Under the pieces are notes generated by a model. It worked only from the letters and a program-made list of their open reading frames with translations, made no database searches and was not told where the DNA came from. A DNA stretch of 64,000 nucleotides from Pestalotiopsis fici W106-1. Taxonomy: Eukaryota; Ascomycota; Sordariomycetes; Amphisphaeriales; Sporocadaceae. Each line of letters opens with the position of its first letter. Within the stretch, counting starts at the first letter, position 1. The DNA lies in the NCBI RefSeq assembly GCF_000516985.1, contig NW_006917091.1, forward strand, positions 4,547,022 to 4,611,021. Direction: 5' to 3'. The position numbers and the translations under genes are program-made. Of this stretch, positions 23,055 through 35,569 are shown one piece after another.

Positions 23055-24575
23055 GGCCACAGCCCTTTTGCAGCTCTCTCGGGGGGGGTGAAAGCTTTGG
23101 GGAATTCGCCCGCTGCTTTGGGCCGATTGGTGAGTGAAACTGTGCAAGAATGTCGTCGTAGGCGGGCAAATGATGGGCAGCCGTGCTTATAGTAGTGATG
23201 AACGGCGATTTGAAGTGTGAAGAGCTGACAAAAGCTCACTGCCGTCCGTGTAACAGGACGGTAGATTGTCTTTGTTGAAGTGCCGTTTGGCGGCGCGGAA
23301 CAATTGCCCGGAGGTTTTTGGGCGATGACGGCCCCGGTCCCTGGCAGATGGACGAAAAAGCAACTCCACCAAAGCCCGCTGAGAACCACTTCGCGTAGTG
23401 GTTGCCTGCAGGGACAATGGGTCTCCCACTGGCAAACTGGGGCATTTGTTCCGCCGTCGATTCGCTAATTCCGCCAGTGCATCACTATTCATTACCTTGG
23501 TGTGTTTTCCGGGGTAAAGGACCTATCAGAGAGTTTAAACTCTGTATGGGCTACTATTCACTTTCTTGTAGCAGCCGTATACTCAGGCTGTCTTTTTGAG
23601 AGAGAGAAAACAGAAGAAGAATATTAGCCAATCAATGTGTCCAATCAGTCATGCGAGACACATCTTGCAATTCTACTTTTGTCCTCCGAACTGCTTCAAT
23701 CCATCGTGACATCATGCTATGGAGTAGGTAAAGGGTCAGGTGGTTCTCAATTGATAACGCTAGGTAGATTGTTGGTCGTTTCTGAAGGGATCTATACTAC
23801 GCTATGCCTACTTGCTTCTCACCTACAGGACCCAACAAACAATAAACGATCACATGGATAAATATGCCCATCCCAAAGTGTTAAAGATCCGGAAATATTC
23901 TAGTATCACTCCCTCAACATAACACACACATTAACAGTATTGCAATATACTCTACAATCAGAAGTTTCTCTTTCAAATAGATGACAGAAAAAAAGGTGCT
24001 TGATCTTTCAGCCCCATGTATGCATGCAATATCACCACCCGCTATCCCCCATGTCACCTTGCCGATACACCCAAATGAACCATCTCAAAGGTAGGTGAGC
24101 CGAAGCCCACGTGGTATGAAGGTAGCGGTTCGGCAATACGAATTGTCTTGAGACATCCGCCCACACTTCCAAATGCCACGGCGGAAAAGGAAATTCGCAT
24201 TGCTACAACCAGTAATATACCGTCATGTGTGCGTTGCCGCCGCCTTGGACTTGAGCCGCACTTGCACTGCTGTCGGGTACTCTTTAGAGAACACGGGCGG
24301 TGTCGTTTCCAGGTTCCTTCAAAAGTCTCACACATGATCGAAGCCTTCAATGTTCAGTTTCATTCACAAGTACGGAATTGACTGCGAGTACAGTGGAGCC
24401 ATATTCGAGCGCTCTGAAATTGTTGACACCAACGCCAAAAGTAAGAGATGAATTGCCACATATTCTCGTGAGGAATGTCATGCCGGTAGTCCAAAACTCA
24501 AAAATGATACGCCTCTAATGCAATCTTGTGCTCCCAATGTTTTCCCCGAAACGCCTCGTGCAAATCAAGATAATA
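23055..24575. other. intergenic region
   Basis: Between the start of the Cys-rich gene and the 3' end of the STIMATE-like gene. No supported exon is found. The last part (24000-24575) is probably the 3' UTR of the STIMATE-like gene. Confidence 0.4.
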
Positions 24576-25840
24576 TTACTCCCGGGGCAATAGCTCCTTG
24601 GGTAGGACTTTGCCCGTCTTTCCTCCCTGCTCGCTGTTGCTGCTGTTGCTCCAAACTACCTCGTGATCGTGGTCGGGATCGTATTCCTCAGCTGCCGTCT
24701 TTGAGTCCCTCCTCTTCATACCCTTGTACGGCTTTGAAGTCGAGTGGCGTGCTCCATCTTCCGAGTCGCTGGTCTCATCATCATCAGCCAAGGTGTTGTC
24801 AAAGCTACGGTCGTCATCCTCCTGAGGTAGTCTTTCGTGTTCCAGCTCCTTCTTCTTGATGAAACTGTCGATGATGTAGTACTGCATGGCGTTCATAATG
24901 AGGGGGAACAGCATCATGACAAATACAATCTGCAGCTTTTCGTTGCCATCGGTCCAGCCCAGTGCCCAATCGCCAACTCTCGCAATCCATGGCATCATGA
25001 GGAACAAGATCAGGACGCATATCTTCATGCCAAACAAGCCGCAGAAGTAGATCATGGACTGTTTTACCCACCACCAGGTCTTGGGTGGGTTGCCGTAATT
25101 ACCAGACTGGATGGACTCGGCGGGCTTGCCGAATGATGTGTAAGATACCAGGCCGGTGAATACGCGCAACAATATAATCAACACTGGTATTCCAAGAGTT
25201 GTCTGTCGAATGTATTAGCATGACTCTTATGCCATGATTTCTGGCAGTGCAGAACCAAAGAGCGACTTACATCAATAGCCAAGTTGAGCAGGTAAAATGA
25301 GCATGGGTTCGGCACATATGCGTCGTCGTCCCTCCTCAACAGCCTCGCTGCCGTTTGTACGCTCATGGGCTCGACCTTAATAGAGAACCGACCGCTCGTC
25401 AGCATCGACATGAAGACGTTGGCCACGTGCACCAGGACACTTCCGACGACCTGCTTCGAGACATCAAAGGCCCAGATCTTGAGGGGCCGCTGTGGCCGCT
25501 CGCGCCACCGCTTATAGACTAGTGAGAGGAGGGCCAGGCCGCCGAGCGCGAGCTGTACGAGTAGGGCAAAAGAGCCCAACAGGCGACACTCCCCGGATCC
25601 CTCATCGCCGCCTGATGGACCGTTCTCCGAGCCTGCCACAAGGGCAGCCGACGAAGACATGGCCGCGCTCGAGGCTGCGGCTAGCGATGTCGTGGTGGTG
25701 GCGAGAATCGTGGACAGAACCTCTGTGGGAGCGGGGACGTCTACGCCGATGGGTGCCTTGGATAAGGCCGTAACGACGGCGTCGGGCGCGTCTTGGAAGA
25801 GAGCGGTAGTTGCGGCGCCGATGATATCTTTCGGGCTCAT
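24576..25840 (-). CDS. STIMATE/TMEM110-family vacuolar-type membrane protein
   Basis: Two exons, 25271-25840 and 24576-25202, give about 398 residues. The donor is GTAAGT and the acceptor CGACAG. An Ala/Thr/Ser-rich N-terminus leads to five or so hydrophobic helices. Diagnostic stretches are WAFDVSKQVVGSVLVHVANV, then CSFYLLNLAIDTTLGIPVL and the PPKTWWWVKQSMIYFCGLF region, followed by a helix with MKICVLILFL and one with NAMQYYIIDSFIKKKE. The cytosolic tail is acidic and Ser-rich. This is the family of yeast Ypl162c (vacuolar membrane) and animal STIMATE/TMEM110, which acts at ER-plasma membrane contacts in calcium entry. The fungal role is not established, so vacuolar or ER location is an inference from the family. 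Confidence 0.88.
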
Positions 25841-27461
25841 TTGTCACAAGAGATATTCTTTGTGATGCCTTGTATCGAAAATCGAGTAAATAAAACAGTA
25901 AGCTGGTGCTCGCGCGTCTTTTTAGACAACAGTTGAGTTCGCAGCAAAGAATGATGACGCAGTTGTATGTTAGATAAAATACCCCGGGAATGCTGCAAGT
26001 GGATCGATCGGCAAGTCCCACCGTGCGCCAGAATCGATGAAAGTGTTTCAGAGGAAGAAGAAAAGTCGTACGTTGGCGCGCCACAAAGAAACAATAATAA
26101 GTGAGCTTAATCAATTGTTGAGATGTGGTATTCCTTAGGTTAAAGGGAAAAGTAGGAGACGAGTCAAGAGGACAAAAGTAATGAGGCTCGCAGGCATCGA
26201 CCGAATGGCCAGCACCTGACCCGAACAGCGCATCGAGGCACTTCGGGTAGGTGTCATGTAAAGTACAGCCCCAATCTCTAGCTGTGGGCTTGGCATCCTC
26301 TAAGCATAAGTTAGCTCCTCGAATGCCCACCAAATGCTAAGGTAAGCGCTTGTAGGTCATCCATTGCTACCATTTTGGACTGTTTTAGGTGGGTTCTACA
26401 GGGGCTTTTAAGCGTAAAACAGGCGCTAGGCTTCAGTTCACAGCCAGTCTGCACCAAAGCGCAGCCACTCTTTGTTGCCGATTAGCCAGCGTAGGAACCT
26501 ACAAACACATACCAAGCACATTGATTGCAAAGGTCGGCGTAATGCAAAACTTTAACTGCTATATGAGATACTTAAGAATAGGATATCCATCGTACCTCGC
26601 TCAATAAAGGGTCCAAGGGTCCTGTGTCGCTTTCCTTGGACTGATGCCATGGCTGTACAGATTAGTTGGCGTCTGCACGAGCCGTCAGAAGTCCAAGGAA
26701 GTACTACGCCTTACTCATCAGCCATACATTCATATATGCATACCGCAAGCAGGGTCAAGTTTCAGATGACACTCCGTCCCGTCGACATGCTCAAACGGCT
26801 CCGCTCTGGAATCTGGAACATGGGCAATTTATATGTATGAATTCCAGCCCGTCCCTAGATGACGACGTAGAGATGCCCACTGGTTTGCGGCACTCAGCAA
26901 GATTCGAACTTCGTATCATATCCGCGCCGCAAGTGACAACATTCAACACGACGCCAAGTTCAAAAGACAACGTTTAAGGATATCGGTTGTCATCATGCAA
27001 GTCAGAGCTTGGCTAACACATGCGATCCATATGTTACTTAAAGGTCACAAGCTTATACAGATCATCAACGAGGCTGGTCTGGTACTGGTGTGTAATACCT
27101 CGAATTCTCGCCAGAGCGACCGCAAAGGGGTCCGCTGCTTTGTCATCGTGAAGCAATATATCGTGTCAAGCCCAAATGAACCCAAAACAAAAAGTACCTG
27201 GCGTCTTGCCATCTTCTCTGAACGTCAATAAAAGTAAAAGTAAAAAAACCAGATTGATCATGAGTGGGGATGATCAAACGTCCGCTATAACCATGAATTT
27301 CTCAGGCATCCCCTTAACGAATGAAAGACTCCTTTTAGGAGGTTCGGAAGAATGCGTGAAGGGGTAGCCAAAACCAGGCAATCCCAAAGAGCCAGTCCAC
27401 GCAATAAATCAGATAGGTTGTCCCATTCCTCCTTACACACGCATAGGGCATGCAAAGAGTA
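25841..27461. other. intergenic region
   Basis: Between the start of the STIMATE-like gene and the 3' side of the SF3b14 gene. No supported gene is found. On the minus strand near 26905-26945 lies a small stem-loop with a TTCGAAT loop that imitates a tRNA T-arm but lacks the rest of a tRNA. Confidence 0.4.
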
Positions 27462-27773
27462 TCAGGTCATGACCATCTTGTTGCTTGTCTTCTGGGGCAG
27501 GAAGCCACGCACGAAGCTAAGGACTGTTCTTCGTGCCTGCTCGGAAACCTCGTCCGGCTTGCCCTTTCTCGGCGTCATCGCCGTCGTTGTCACAACCTTG
27601 GTTGCAACAGCCAGCTTGACTTCCTTCTTCTTCACTGGAATCGGTGTCGAGAGGGGCCTAGATTTGGGGCTCGCCTTGGACGAGGTGTAGGTGGAGGTGG
27701 AAGATATCGACGGGTCTGCAGACGTACGACGGGCTTTGGTAGTCTGAAGAGCGGCCGCAGGCCCGTCTAATCG
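27462..27773 (-). other. in-frame open extension after the SF3b14 stop codon
   Basis: After the TGA that ends the SF3b14 reading frame the same frame stays open for 103 more codons, to a TGA at 27462-27464. The translation begins RLDGPAAALQTTKARRTS, continues Ser/Thr/Lys-rich, and ends in SFVRGFLPQKTSNKMVMT. Its codon choice (many C-ending codons) resembles real coding sequence. It contains no early ATG. It could be a read-through or alternatively spliced C-terminal extension, an exon of another gene, or a chance frame. Confidence 0.35.
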
Positions 27774-28427
27774 TCAATCGATACCGTGCTTGTGCTTGAG
27801 CTGCACTAAATTCTCCTTGCGGGCCTCGAGGTCCTCTTTTGACTTGACCATCTTCTCTGGCTGGTGGTATAATACTAGCAAAAGTGTTAGAGAGCGACCG
27901 AGCGTGGACGTTGGTAGGTGGTCGCGTGCTACGTACCGACCAGGTATCGGCCCTGGAAGTTGAAGCCGTTCAGCTTGTCGCAGGCCTGCTTTGCATCCAT
28001 GACATCTTCATAGACGACGAAGGCAGTGCCCTTGGTGTTGGTAGCAATGCCCTGGCGGACCTGGCTGCGCAGTCTGTTAGCAGTGTGTCTAAGAAGGAGT
28101 GTTCTGCGACATCGAGAGAGCGTACCGAATGGGTCCGAATTTGCCGAAGAGCTCGAATAGGTCCTCTGGCGTGACAGTGTAGCTACAAGGGAGGCATCAG
28201 TGACTGTTATCCTTGGGGCAAGTACGACAAGTGCGCGCAAAATACCTTAGATGCTTCACGAACAAAGCTCTATAGACGGGTTAGCATATCATGATCCTCG
28301 GATGAGATGGAGCAGGGGCCATGCAGCCGTTGAGGCCATGCTTTTCGGGGCAGGGGATCCGGGAGGATTCGCGGGCATCAAAGACGTACCGATTGACCTC
28401 GGGGGCAAGCTTGCCGGCGCGACTCAT
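27774..28427 (-). CDS. SF3B6: splicing factor 3B subunit 6 (SF3b 14 kDa, p14)
   Basis: Five short exons, 28390-28427, 28246-28269, 28126-28182, 27937-28064 and 27774-27874, join in phase to about 115 residues. The result is one RRM: RNP2 is ALFVKHLSY, RNP1 is [10 protein letters not shown], followed by the p14 C-terminus [20 protein letters not shown] and [11 protein letters not shown]. This is the branch-site-adenosine-contacting subunit of U2 snRNP SF3b, which sits against SF3B1. The size matches the family (about 115-125). Exon 2 is only 24 nt. Intron donors are GTACGT, GTATTT, GTACGC and GTACGT, so a gene for a splicing factor itself depends on four introns within about 650 bases. Confidence 0.93.
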
Positions 28428-30238
28428 ATCTCGATGATATGACAGTAAATTTCCAGGTTCGGTGGATGTCGGGTATGACAAAGTCGTCTTGGTGTAGATT
28501 TCGGGGGTTGTACGGGCTGGCCGCGGATGGATTGATGAGATGTCGAAGGGACTAAGAGGATGGATTGCTCGGATTCACCACGTGCAGTTCTGGGCGGGCG
28601 AGGCTTGCAGCTGGATCACGTGATAGCACGTTTCGATAAGACCAAAGGTGGAGAAGCAGGTTGGCGTGACTGCCAAGTTGGCCAACCCGGGATCGGTCGG
28701 GGGTCAGGGCGCACGGAAACACGGCGCTGATCGGAGGGAAAGGGACTGTGACTGGACTTCGTGACCGTTGAATCAAGCCACCGAAACTCTAAAAACAAAT
28801 ACAATTACAATATATATAATTGTGTTTTTGTAGACTAAACAAAGTATTGTTTCCTACTTCTGTGTCTGGATCAAAAACTGAAGCCCTTCTAAATACCTTG
28901 ACCTCCCCTGGATAGCTCAACCCATTCGCGCAACGGTTGGACTACACGCTCGCCTCGCGACCTCAGGCAGCGATGCGAAGTGGGGTTCTTGATTCACTGA
29001 GGCGGTCCACGTATGTATCTCGATCGACCGTCTAAAGCCCATTTTCTAGAAGACCGCCAGAGAACATCAAACAAAACGAGTTCCTTATCACCACCTCGCC
29101 ATTCCGCCCACCCGGCATGTATATTTTGCCAACCACTAGGCAATGGGCATTCCATGATACTCTGGAGGGAAGATGGGATGCATCATATAGAATATTAACG
29201 CATGCATCTCATTCATGGTGGGAGTAGCACTTCTCTTATCAGAGCTATCATACGCGTTTCCGCCTTTCGGGTCAATTCGGGTAGATCAGGCATTATCCAA
29301 GTACAGAGTATACCGCACCCTATACCGTATCCCATGCAAGCCAACACATCAAGAACTCGAAACCTGAACTAACCTGGCACATTAATGGATACCTTACGCA
29401 CGAATTCCATGGCAACGGCGGTCAACGTATCAATATGTCCAGGTAGATGTCATCCTTGTCTATGATCTTCTGTATTTCTTTGACACATCCTGTTGCGCCA
29501 TTATTCATCACTCGAATTCTATTGGGTGGCCCTATTTGCTCGTTGGTTATTGATTGCTCGTTTGTCAAAAGGAGAAGTTCATGACCATGAATATCCGGTG
29601 CCGTCTGGGTGGTGTGATGAACTCTCGGCTGTGCCGACAAGGCAAGTTAATCTCGATGCCCATTTGTGATGCAGCTTACGTGCAGGTTAATTCTCATCCA
29701 GCAAGTTTGAATTTATTAAGGTTACCACTTGTTGCAAAGCATATAAAATGGGTGTGTATACTCACAAGCACTTGAATGTCATTGGGCAAGTGAGACACCC
29801 CACTCTGATATAGGTAGCCAGTCGCTTATTTTGATATCGGCTCCAATACTACGCCTATCCATACTCATTCATTCATCGGGTCTTGGAAATGTAGTCAGGT
29901 TGAAAGATTTTTTTCTTTATTTGCTCTTGGTCGACATTTATCAACATGCTAATCGATGGCGAAATAATGCCTCTTCCCCTTTGAGCCACGGCTTATCTAC
30001 CTTTGCCCATATGCGAAATTGTGAAATATGATGTAAACGCCCCAATCCAAAAGGTGACGCCTCTTTTTGAAGAAATCGAATAACAGCCACCCATGCCTAG
30101 GATGCTTGTTGACGCAGTATAAAAGGGGTATCAACTGAACCACCTATTTCTAAGATAAAAAATAAAAAGAAGAACTGATCATCAGTTGTAGTCATAATAT
30201 CCAATGCTGCTCCACTTCACTGTTCATGCTCTATTTGC
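28428..30238. other. intergenic region
   Basis: About 1.8 kb between SF3b14 and the 3' end of the fibroin-3-like gene. It is mostly AT-rich without a supported exon. The part just upstream of 30238 is probably that gene's 3' UTR. Confidence 0.4.
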
Positions 30239-32031
30239 TTATTGTTGAGGCTTGTATGCACGGTAGCCAGGGTACGCTTTTCCACCACCAGCCGGCTGTT
30301 GGACGGGAGTGCTTGTACCTGAGTTTTGTGGTCGACTGTAGCCAGATGTAAAATCAAAGCCTCCCGAGTTGGTGATGGGGGACGTCGGCGAAGCAGGTTC
30401 TTGCTGATATGCCGAACTTGTTTGTCCGTATGAAGGCTCCGTGTATGAGCGTTCCGGCTCAGGATGACGTACTGGTTGACTCGATGCGGCAGAATATTGT
30501 CTTACAGGGGCGGGTGGGTTACGACGCCCGTAGCTGTTGGGAGTGTTGCTTCGGTCAAGTCCGTAAGCGTCTTGTTGAAGCGCAGGAGACTGCGTGCGTT
30601 CTATGTTGCCGTAGGGCATAGTCTGTGGTGCTGGTGATTGATGGCGCGGCGGTTGTCTATATCCGTTTCCAGGTGTATTGCTGCGTGGTGTACCAATACG
30701 TGGAGTCACGCTGCGCCCATAGTCTTCATATGCTCTCGGTGTTCGAGATTGCGGGTAGACCTGGTCTGCCGTGCCACGTCTGTAGTTTCCATAATCCTGG
30801 TGTGGCGTTCGTCGACCTTGAGCCATGGGGCCGGCAGCAGCCGTCGCGGCAGCGGCAGCGGTTCCGGCTCCGGCTCCGGCTCCATAGCCCTGTGCACCAT
30901 ATCCTTGAGTATCATAGGCGCCTTGTGCTCCGTATCCTGGGTTATCGTGGGCCTGAGTGCCGTATTCTTGGTTGTCATAGCCTTGATTTCCATAACTCGG
31001 GTTGTTGTTGTTGTATGCCTGGTTGCCATAGCCTTGATTTCCATAGTCTGTATTCCCATAGCCTAGGTCGTATCCCTGAGCCGCGTTGCTGCCATTCATT
31101 TGGCCATAGCCACCATTGCTAAAGTTGCCTTGGTTGTAGCCTTGTTGTTGAGAGTTGGGGTCCGCCCCATAGGGGTAGGTTGCGCTACGAGCGGGCGTCA
31201 TATATCCAGAACCATTCATAGCAGGAGCACCGTATGGGCTGTTTCCGTGCATCGGCGACGCTGGGTTGGGACTTGCGGGGTTAGACATAGCTCCCGGTGC
31301 CATTAGCGGTGCGTTCTGTGCAATTTCCGGCTTCTTGAGCTGCTCCAATTCTACTGCATCCTCAAGTGCGACTTTCTTGGAGCTAGATCCTTCCCAGCTG
31401 GGCATGGCAGGCAATTCGTCACCTCCGCCCTTCTTACCCGTCTCGAATTCGGCATACATGGGTGGCTCAGGCTTAGCGATGGGTTTGTCGTAACTGTGGT
31501 CAAAGGTGGAAGCCGGCACAGCACGAGCAGCGGTCATCGTTGGTTCCGTGCGGTAGCCTTGGTCATGGTGTGGTGGAATGTATGGGTCGTCGAGATATTT
31601 CTTCTTCTTGGGCGAGTCACACATGCCACAGCAGGAACCGCAGCACTTGAGGCAGTAGCAGCATTCGCAGCAGCAGGAGAGACCACAGCAAGCGCAACGG
31701 ACAATACACCAAACAATGGAGAAAACGATGAGACCGCCGATGATTATCACGGCGATCACTGGCCACCTAAGGGAAACATTCTGTCAGTTTGTTCTCGCAA
31801 CACAGCAATAGAGTTCCCCTCTGGAAGATGTACGGGCACATACTTGCAGTAGCTGGCCTGCATACAATTATCCCAACTCGAGAACGCCGTCTTTGCGTCG
31901 GCAATAGATGATGTGATATCCCTTTTGCTTGTTCCTGCTACAATGCTCCTAGCAAGAAGATTCCTCAGAGCGTCCGCGAAGTCGCGCGGCTCCGCCAGAC
32001 TCCGCTGCATGGCTACTCCGACGTGCGGCAT
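30239..32031 (-). CDS. fibroin-3-like Gly/Tyr/Gln-rich single-pass membrane protein
   Basis: Two exons, 31844-32031 and 30239-31766, give about 571 residues. An N-terminal extracellular-type part of about 62 residues holds two Cys (SWDNCMQASYCK). The transmembrane helix (VIAVIIIGGLIVFSIVWCIV) is followed at once by a Cys cluster (CACCGLSCCCECCYCLKCCG), likely palmitoylated or metal-binding. A long tail of Gly/Tyr/Asn/Gln repeats (YGNQGYGNQAY, YGAQGYGAGAG) and Ser/Pro/Thr-rich sequence follows. Related ascomycete proteins are annotated as fibroin-3-related. The arrangement is like cell-surface sensors with a disordered cytoplasmic tail, but the function is unknown. Start ATG 32031 was chosen because the upstream frame uses only non-ATG codons. 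Confidence 0.85.
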
Positions 32032-35000
32032 GTTGGCGGTGTGTGGTGACGATATCACCAACGAAATTGTATAAAACCGTGTGTCGCGTAATTCGATCGC
32101 CGTGTACGGTTGCGTTGATTCGTTTGTCCAAAAAAAAAAAAAGTTTCGAAACAGAAGCGACCACTACGAATCCATTCTCCAGAAGAGGTAAAAGGGTGGC
32201 AGGTCGGGAGGTAGTGAATAAGATGTTCGCAAATATAGCACGCAGAAACCCGGTAATCGTAAAGATGGTCGGTATAAGAAAAGGCACAGAGACAACCCGA
32301 AACTCAATCGTCCGCCGATCCCGCCTTTACCCAAATAGTTGCAAAGTTGGCGCAGATGGCTGGATACTTTCGTCGCGGCCGATGTGTGGCTCTGCTGCAG
32401 TAGCCGGCTCCCGCGCAAGGTCGGGAAAAAGAAGAAGAGGTAAAGAGATAGAATATAGTTGGGTCGTAATACAACGAAGTGGTGTGGACGTTTAGGTAAG
32501 GAATGACTCGAGACGGTTGCGCTACCGTTGTTGAAGACAAGAAAAAAGAGAGTGTGACAGGAACAGGAGGAGGCTTTGTTCCTTCGTCCTCGGTGTTCGA
32601 GGTTGCGTTGAGGAAAGGATGCGAAACGAAATTGTCGGGGGAAAAAGCCAGGAGGGCCGATGGTAGGCAAGGTACTACTAGTAGTAGCGATCTTTTCTTG
32701 TTCCTGTGCGTATTCGGTTCGGGTACACTACTACACTAACAGCCAGGTAGAATAGCACCTATTACCTACACAGAACGAAAGGAAGTGGGAAAAAAAACGC
32801 AAGGTAAGAAGGGAACGTCCCTGTGGATTCGAGTATGGAAAGATGGAGCAGAGAAATGAGGAACGCCGCTGCAAGATGGGCAAGTCGCAATTAACTCAAT
32901 GCGTTTGGGATCATCGAAAGTCGCCCATGTTGGCAAGCGTTTGGATGACTGACCGGGGGCTCATCGTGGGAGTGTTCCTGTGCCTGGTACAGTGGCACCT
33001 GGAGCTAACAGTACGTACCGATCAGGGCCCATTAAAGGTTGGACAAGGCCTTGAACCCAGCCAAGTAAATGCCCAGAAGCAATTGCAGGGTCGCGGGTCT
33101 CGTCGCTTGCGATTTCGCCATTGGACGACGACGACGACAACGACCCTCCCATGGTCAAAAGTTGCACAATGCCAGACCCCTGACAAGGTGCTCCGCTGCG
33201 CCTAGGTAGCGTGCGTCGGGGGCCGAATTCCTGCAGACTACAGCAGTACCAGGGACCTCGTGCTCAACTTGGGGGCCTCTATTGCAGTATATTGGCCGCA
33301 GCTGATGCTTTCAAGTCCTGCGCCGTTGAAAGCGGAGGACCGTCCTGGTGGGCATGCTGATGGAAGTGGGCTGGTGGATTGTGCCCATGCTTTCTTTCTT
33401 TCTCTCACGCTTTTCAGCGCCGGGGTTCCGTCCGGGCCCTGCATTCATATCTGATCGGCGGAGTTTTTCCTCATGTCTCTCAGTCTCGCGCCGAGCAGAA
33501 AAAAAAATAAACTAAATTCTGGAAAATGTTGACAGACATGCGAGGCCCCAGTCTTGTGCCAGTCTCAAGTTCCGTTACCCAGAAATCACCTCCGCCTAGC
33601 ATTGTGTGAAACCCATAAGAAGAGGCTGTGCAAGCGCCTGTCCGAATGGAAGGAAATATAAGCCAACGAATGCAAAAGGCCAAGCAAGCACTTGAACCAA
33701 CCAGCATGGTCCCGTCAGGGCACTAGAGCGAGGCTTGGCAATTCCCCGCGACAGATGTCAATTACGGCATTCGCAATTGTGCGCAACCCAAACAAGTCAA
33801 ATGCCCTCCATGAAGAGGTTTGAATTTTTTTGGCAAGTCGTACACGGTCGGTACGTACGTACGTGTAAACGGAGACGAGGTCTCAAATGGGCCTACTGCT
33901 ATGGGCCAAAATGGGAATTGCCATATTGTTTCGGCTTAGTGTCATCGCAGAAGTGGCCCAGATCTCGGAATCTTTACGGGGTGGGAGACCGTCTCGAAAG
34001 GCTCTAACGTTGCCGTAGTATATCGTAAGGGTCCATATTTTGGCATTTGCACCGCTTTGAGAGTTTGGAATTGCATACTGCGCCTCACGACAAATGACGA
34101 CTACACTAGAAATTCAACACTTCACCGCGAGTGTACCGCGGCAAATAACGTTTCTTGTCACCGACAGAGCTGCGCAAACATGGGACGACTGGGCCTACCA
34201 GCGGAGCACCGCACCAGCACAAAAAAGGTGCACGGGATCCGTGACCACTGAGGCCGCAGATGATCAGCAAAAGAGGAGTACAGGATGCAACTCACAACTA
34301 GTGGTCGGTTGTGAGACATACATATATGTACTTTGTAGCGAGGCTAGTCGACGTTTTCAAATCACAAAACACCGAAGTCAATCATACATGGTAGATTAGG
34401 CATCTGGATGCTTTCTCATGGGCGCCTATTTCGCATGTTTCCCCCAAGGTCTGTGTTTGCAACGTGGCGCTCCCTTTCAATATACTAGTGCTCTTACTAC
34501 GATACATATCGGCAAGGACGGGAGATGAGTCTTGGGATTGGAGGAGGGCCGAACCATATTACCGTCTTCGTCATACCCAGACAAGCCCCCCGAGGCCCCC
34601 CATCCGACGTATGCGCGCGCAGGGGCCGCCGGTTTGACAAAGAGTCTGTGCCAATGATCCATTTCCTATTCCTCACTCACCCATGGTCTTTGAACACTTG
34701 GCCGGAAAGACTTGACACTTGGCGAAGCATTATGATGTTCAAATGTTTGGGTCAATACTACCTACCTACAGCATGTACAAGTTTATAACCCCAGGGGGAT
34801 CTTCACAATGTTCCATCTTGGTGCACTTGATAGGCCGAAGGGTCTGTATCAGGTAACAACCACGCTTATTGTGATTATTTTTGTCTTCAAAGGCTCTCGG
34901 GAATAGCCCGGCGTTTACTAACTGCAACCTGTGAATGATACACTTGGACACGAGTATTGGACGGCCATTCATAAATGCTTCGAGTAGAAGTTCCAGCCAA

Positions 35001-35569
35001 GCTGCATGCGAATTGTCTCCTCATTGTGTCACGACAGACTTTAACCTTTCCTCGCTTCACTGACAAACATTTTTCAAGCTAAATCATCGCATGTTGGCAA
35101 CAAGCCGAATTAGTCAAAGAAGATGTCCAGCGTGTCCAAGTCAATCTCATGGTGCTTTGTTCGTGTGCTGTTTTTCTTCCCCCCTCCCGAATGAATCAGC
35201 ACCGCCAGTAGTTGAGGCATATTACAGTTGACCAGGCTTCGCAGCTCAGCTGCCACAGCATACAGCTACAAAGTAACCGAAATAATTTGTACTCAAGCTA
35301 ACCATAGCATTTGACCTTAAGTGAAGCACATGAAAGGATGTTGGCAAGGTTCCCTGAACATTGTACAACAATGCCAGACGTCCGCAATCCTGCGTTGGGT
35401 CGGAATTCGTGATCTATACCTTTCCTCGAGGCGCAAGTGAATTGACCGCGTAATCTCAGAATCCCAACGATGGTGAAGACTGCAATAGTCATCTAATCAT
35501 GCCTATCATAGACTCTACATAATTATCTATTCAGCTTTGATTTGGCCGTGAATGAATCATTGACACTCA
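32032..35569. other. long gene-poor region
   Basis: About 3.5 kb between two divergent genes with no exon I can support. It contains a poly-A run near 32128-32140, a CTTT run near 33390, and frames of up to about 100 codons whose composition is not protein-like (for example one opened by ATG at 34094). A small or non-coding transcript cannot be excluded. Confidence 0.4.

Noticed and set aside
26905..26950. tRNA-like T-arm (TTCGAAT loop) on the minus strand, with flanking TTGCGGC / GCCGCAA complement
   Set aside because: Only 34 bases separate the flanking 7-bp stem halves, the T-stem has just three good pairs, and no D or anticodon arm can be placed, so it is at most a chance hairpin.
34094..34399. 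101-codon ATG frame in the gene-poor region
   Set aside because: No domain, no splice signals and average composition for random sequence of this GC content.
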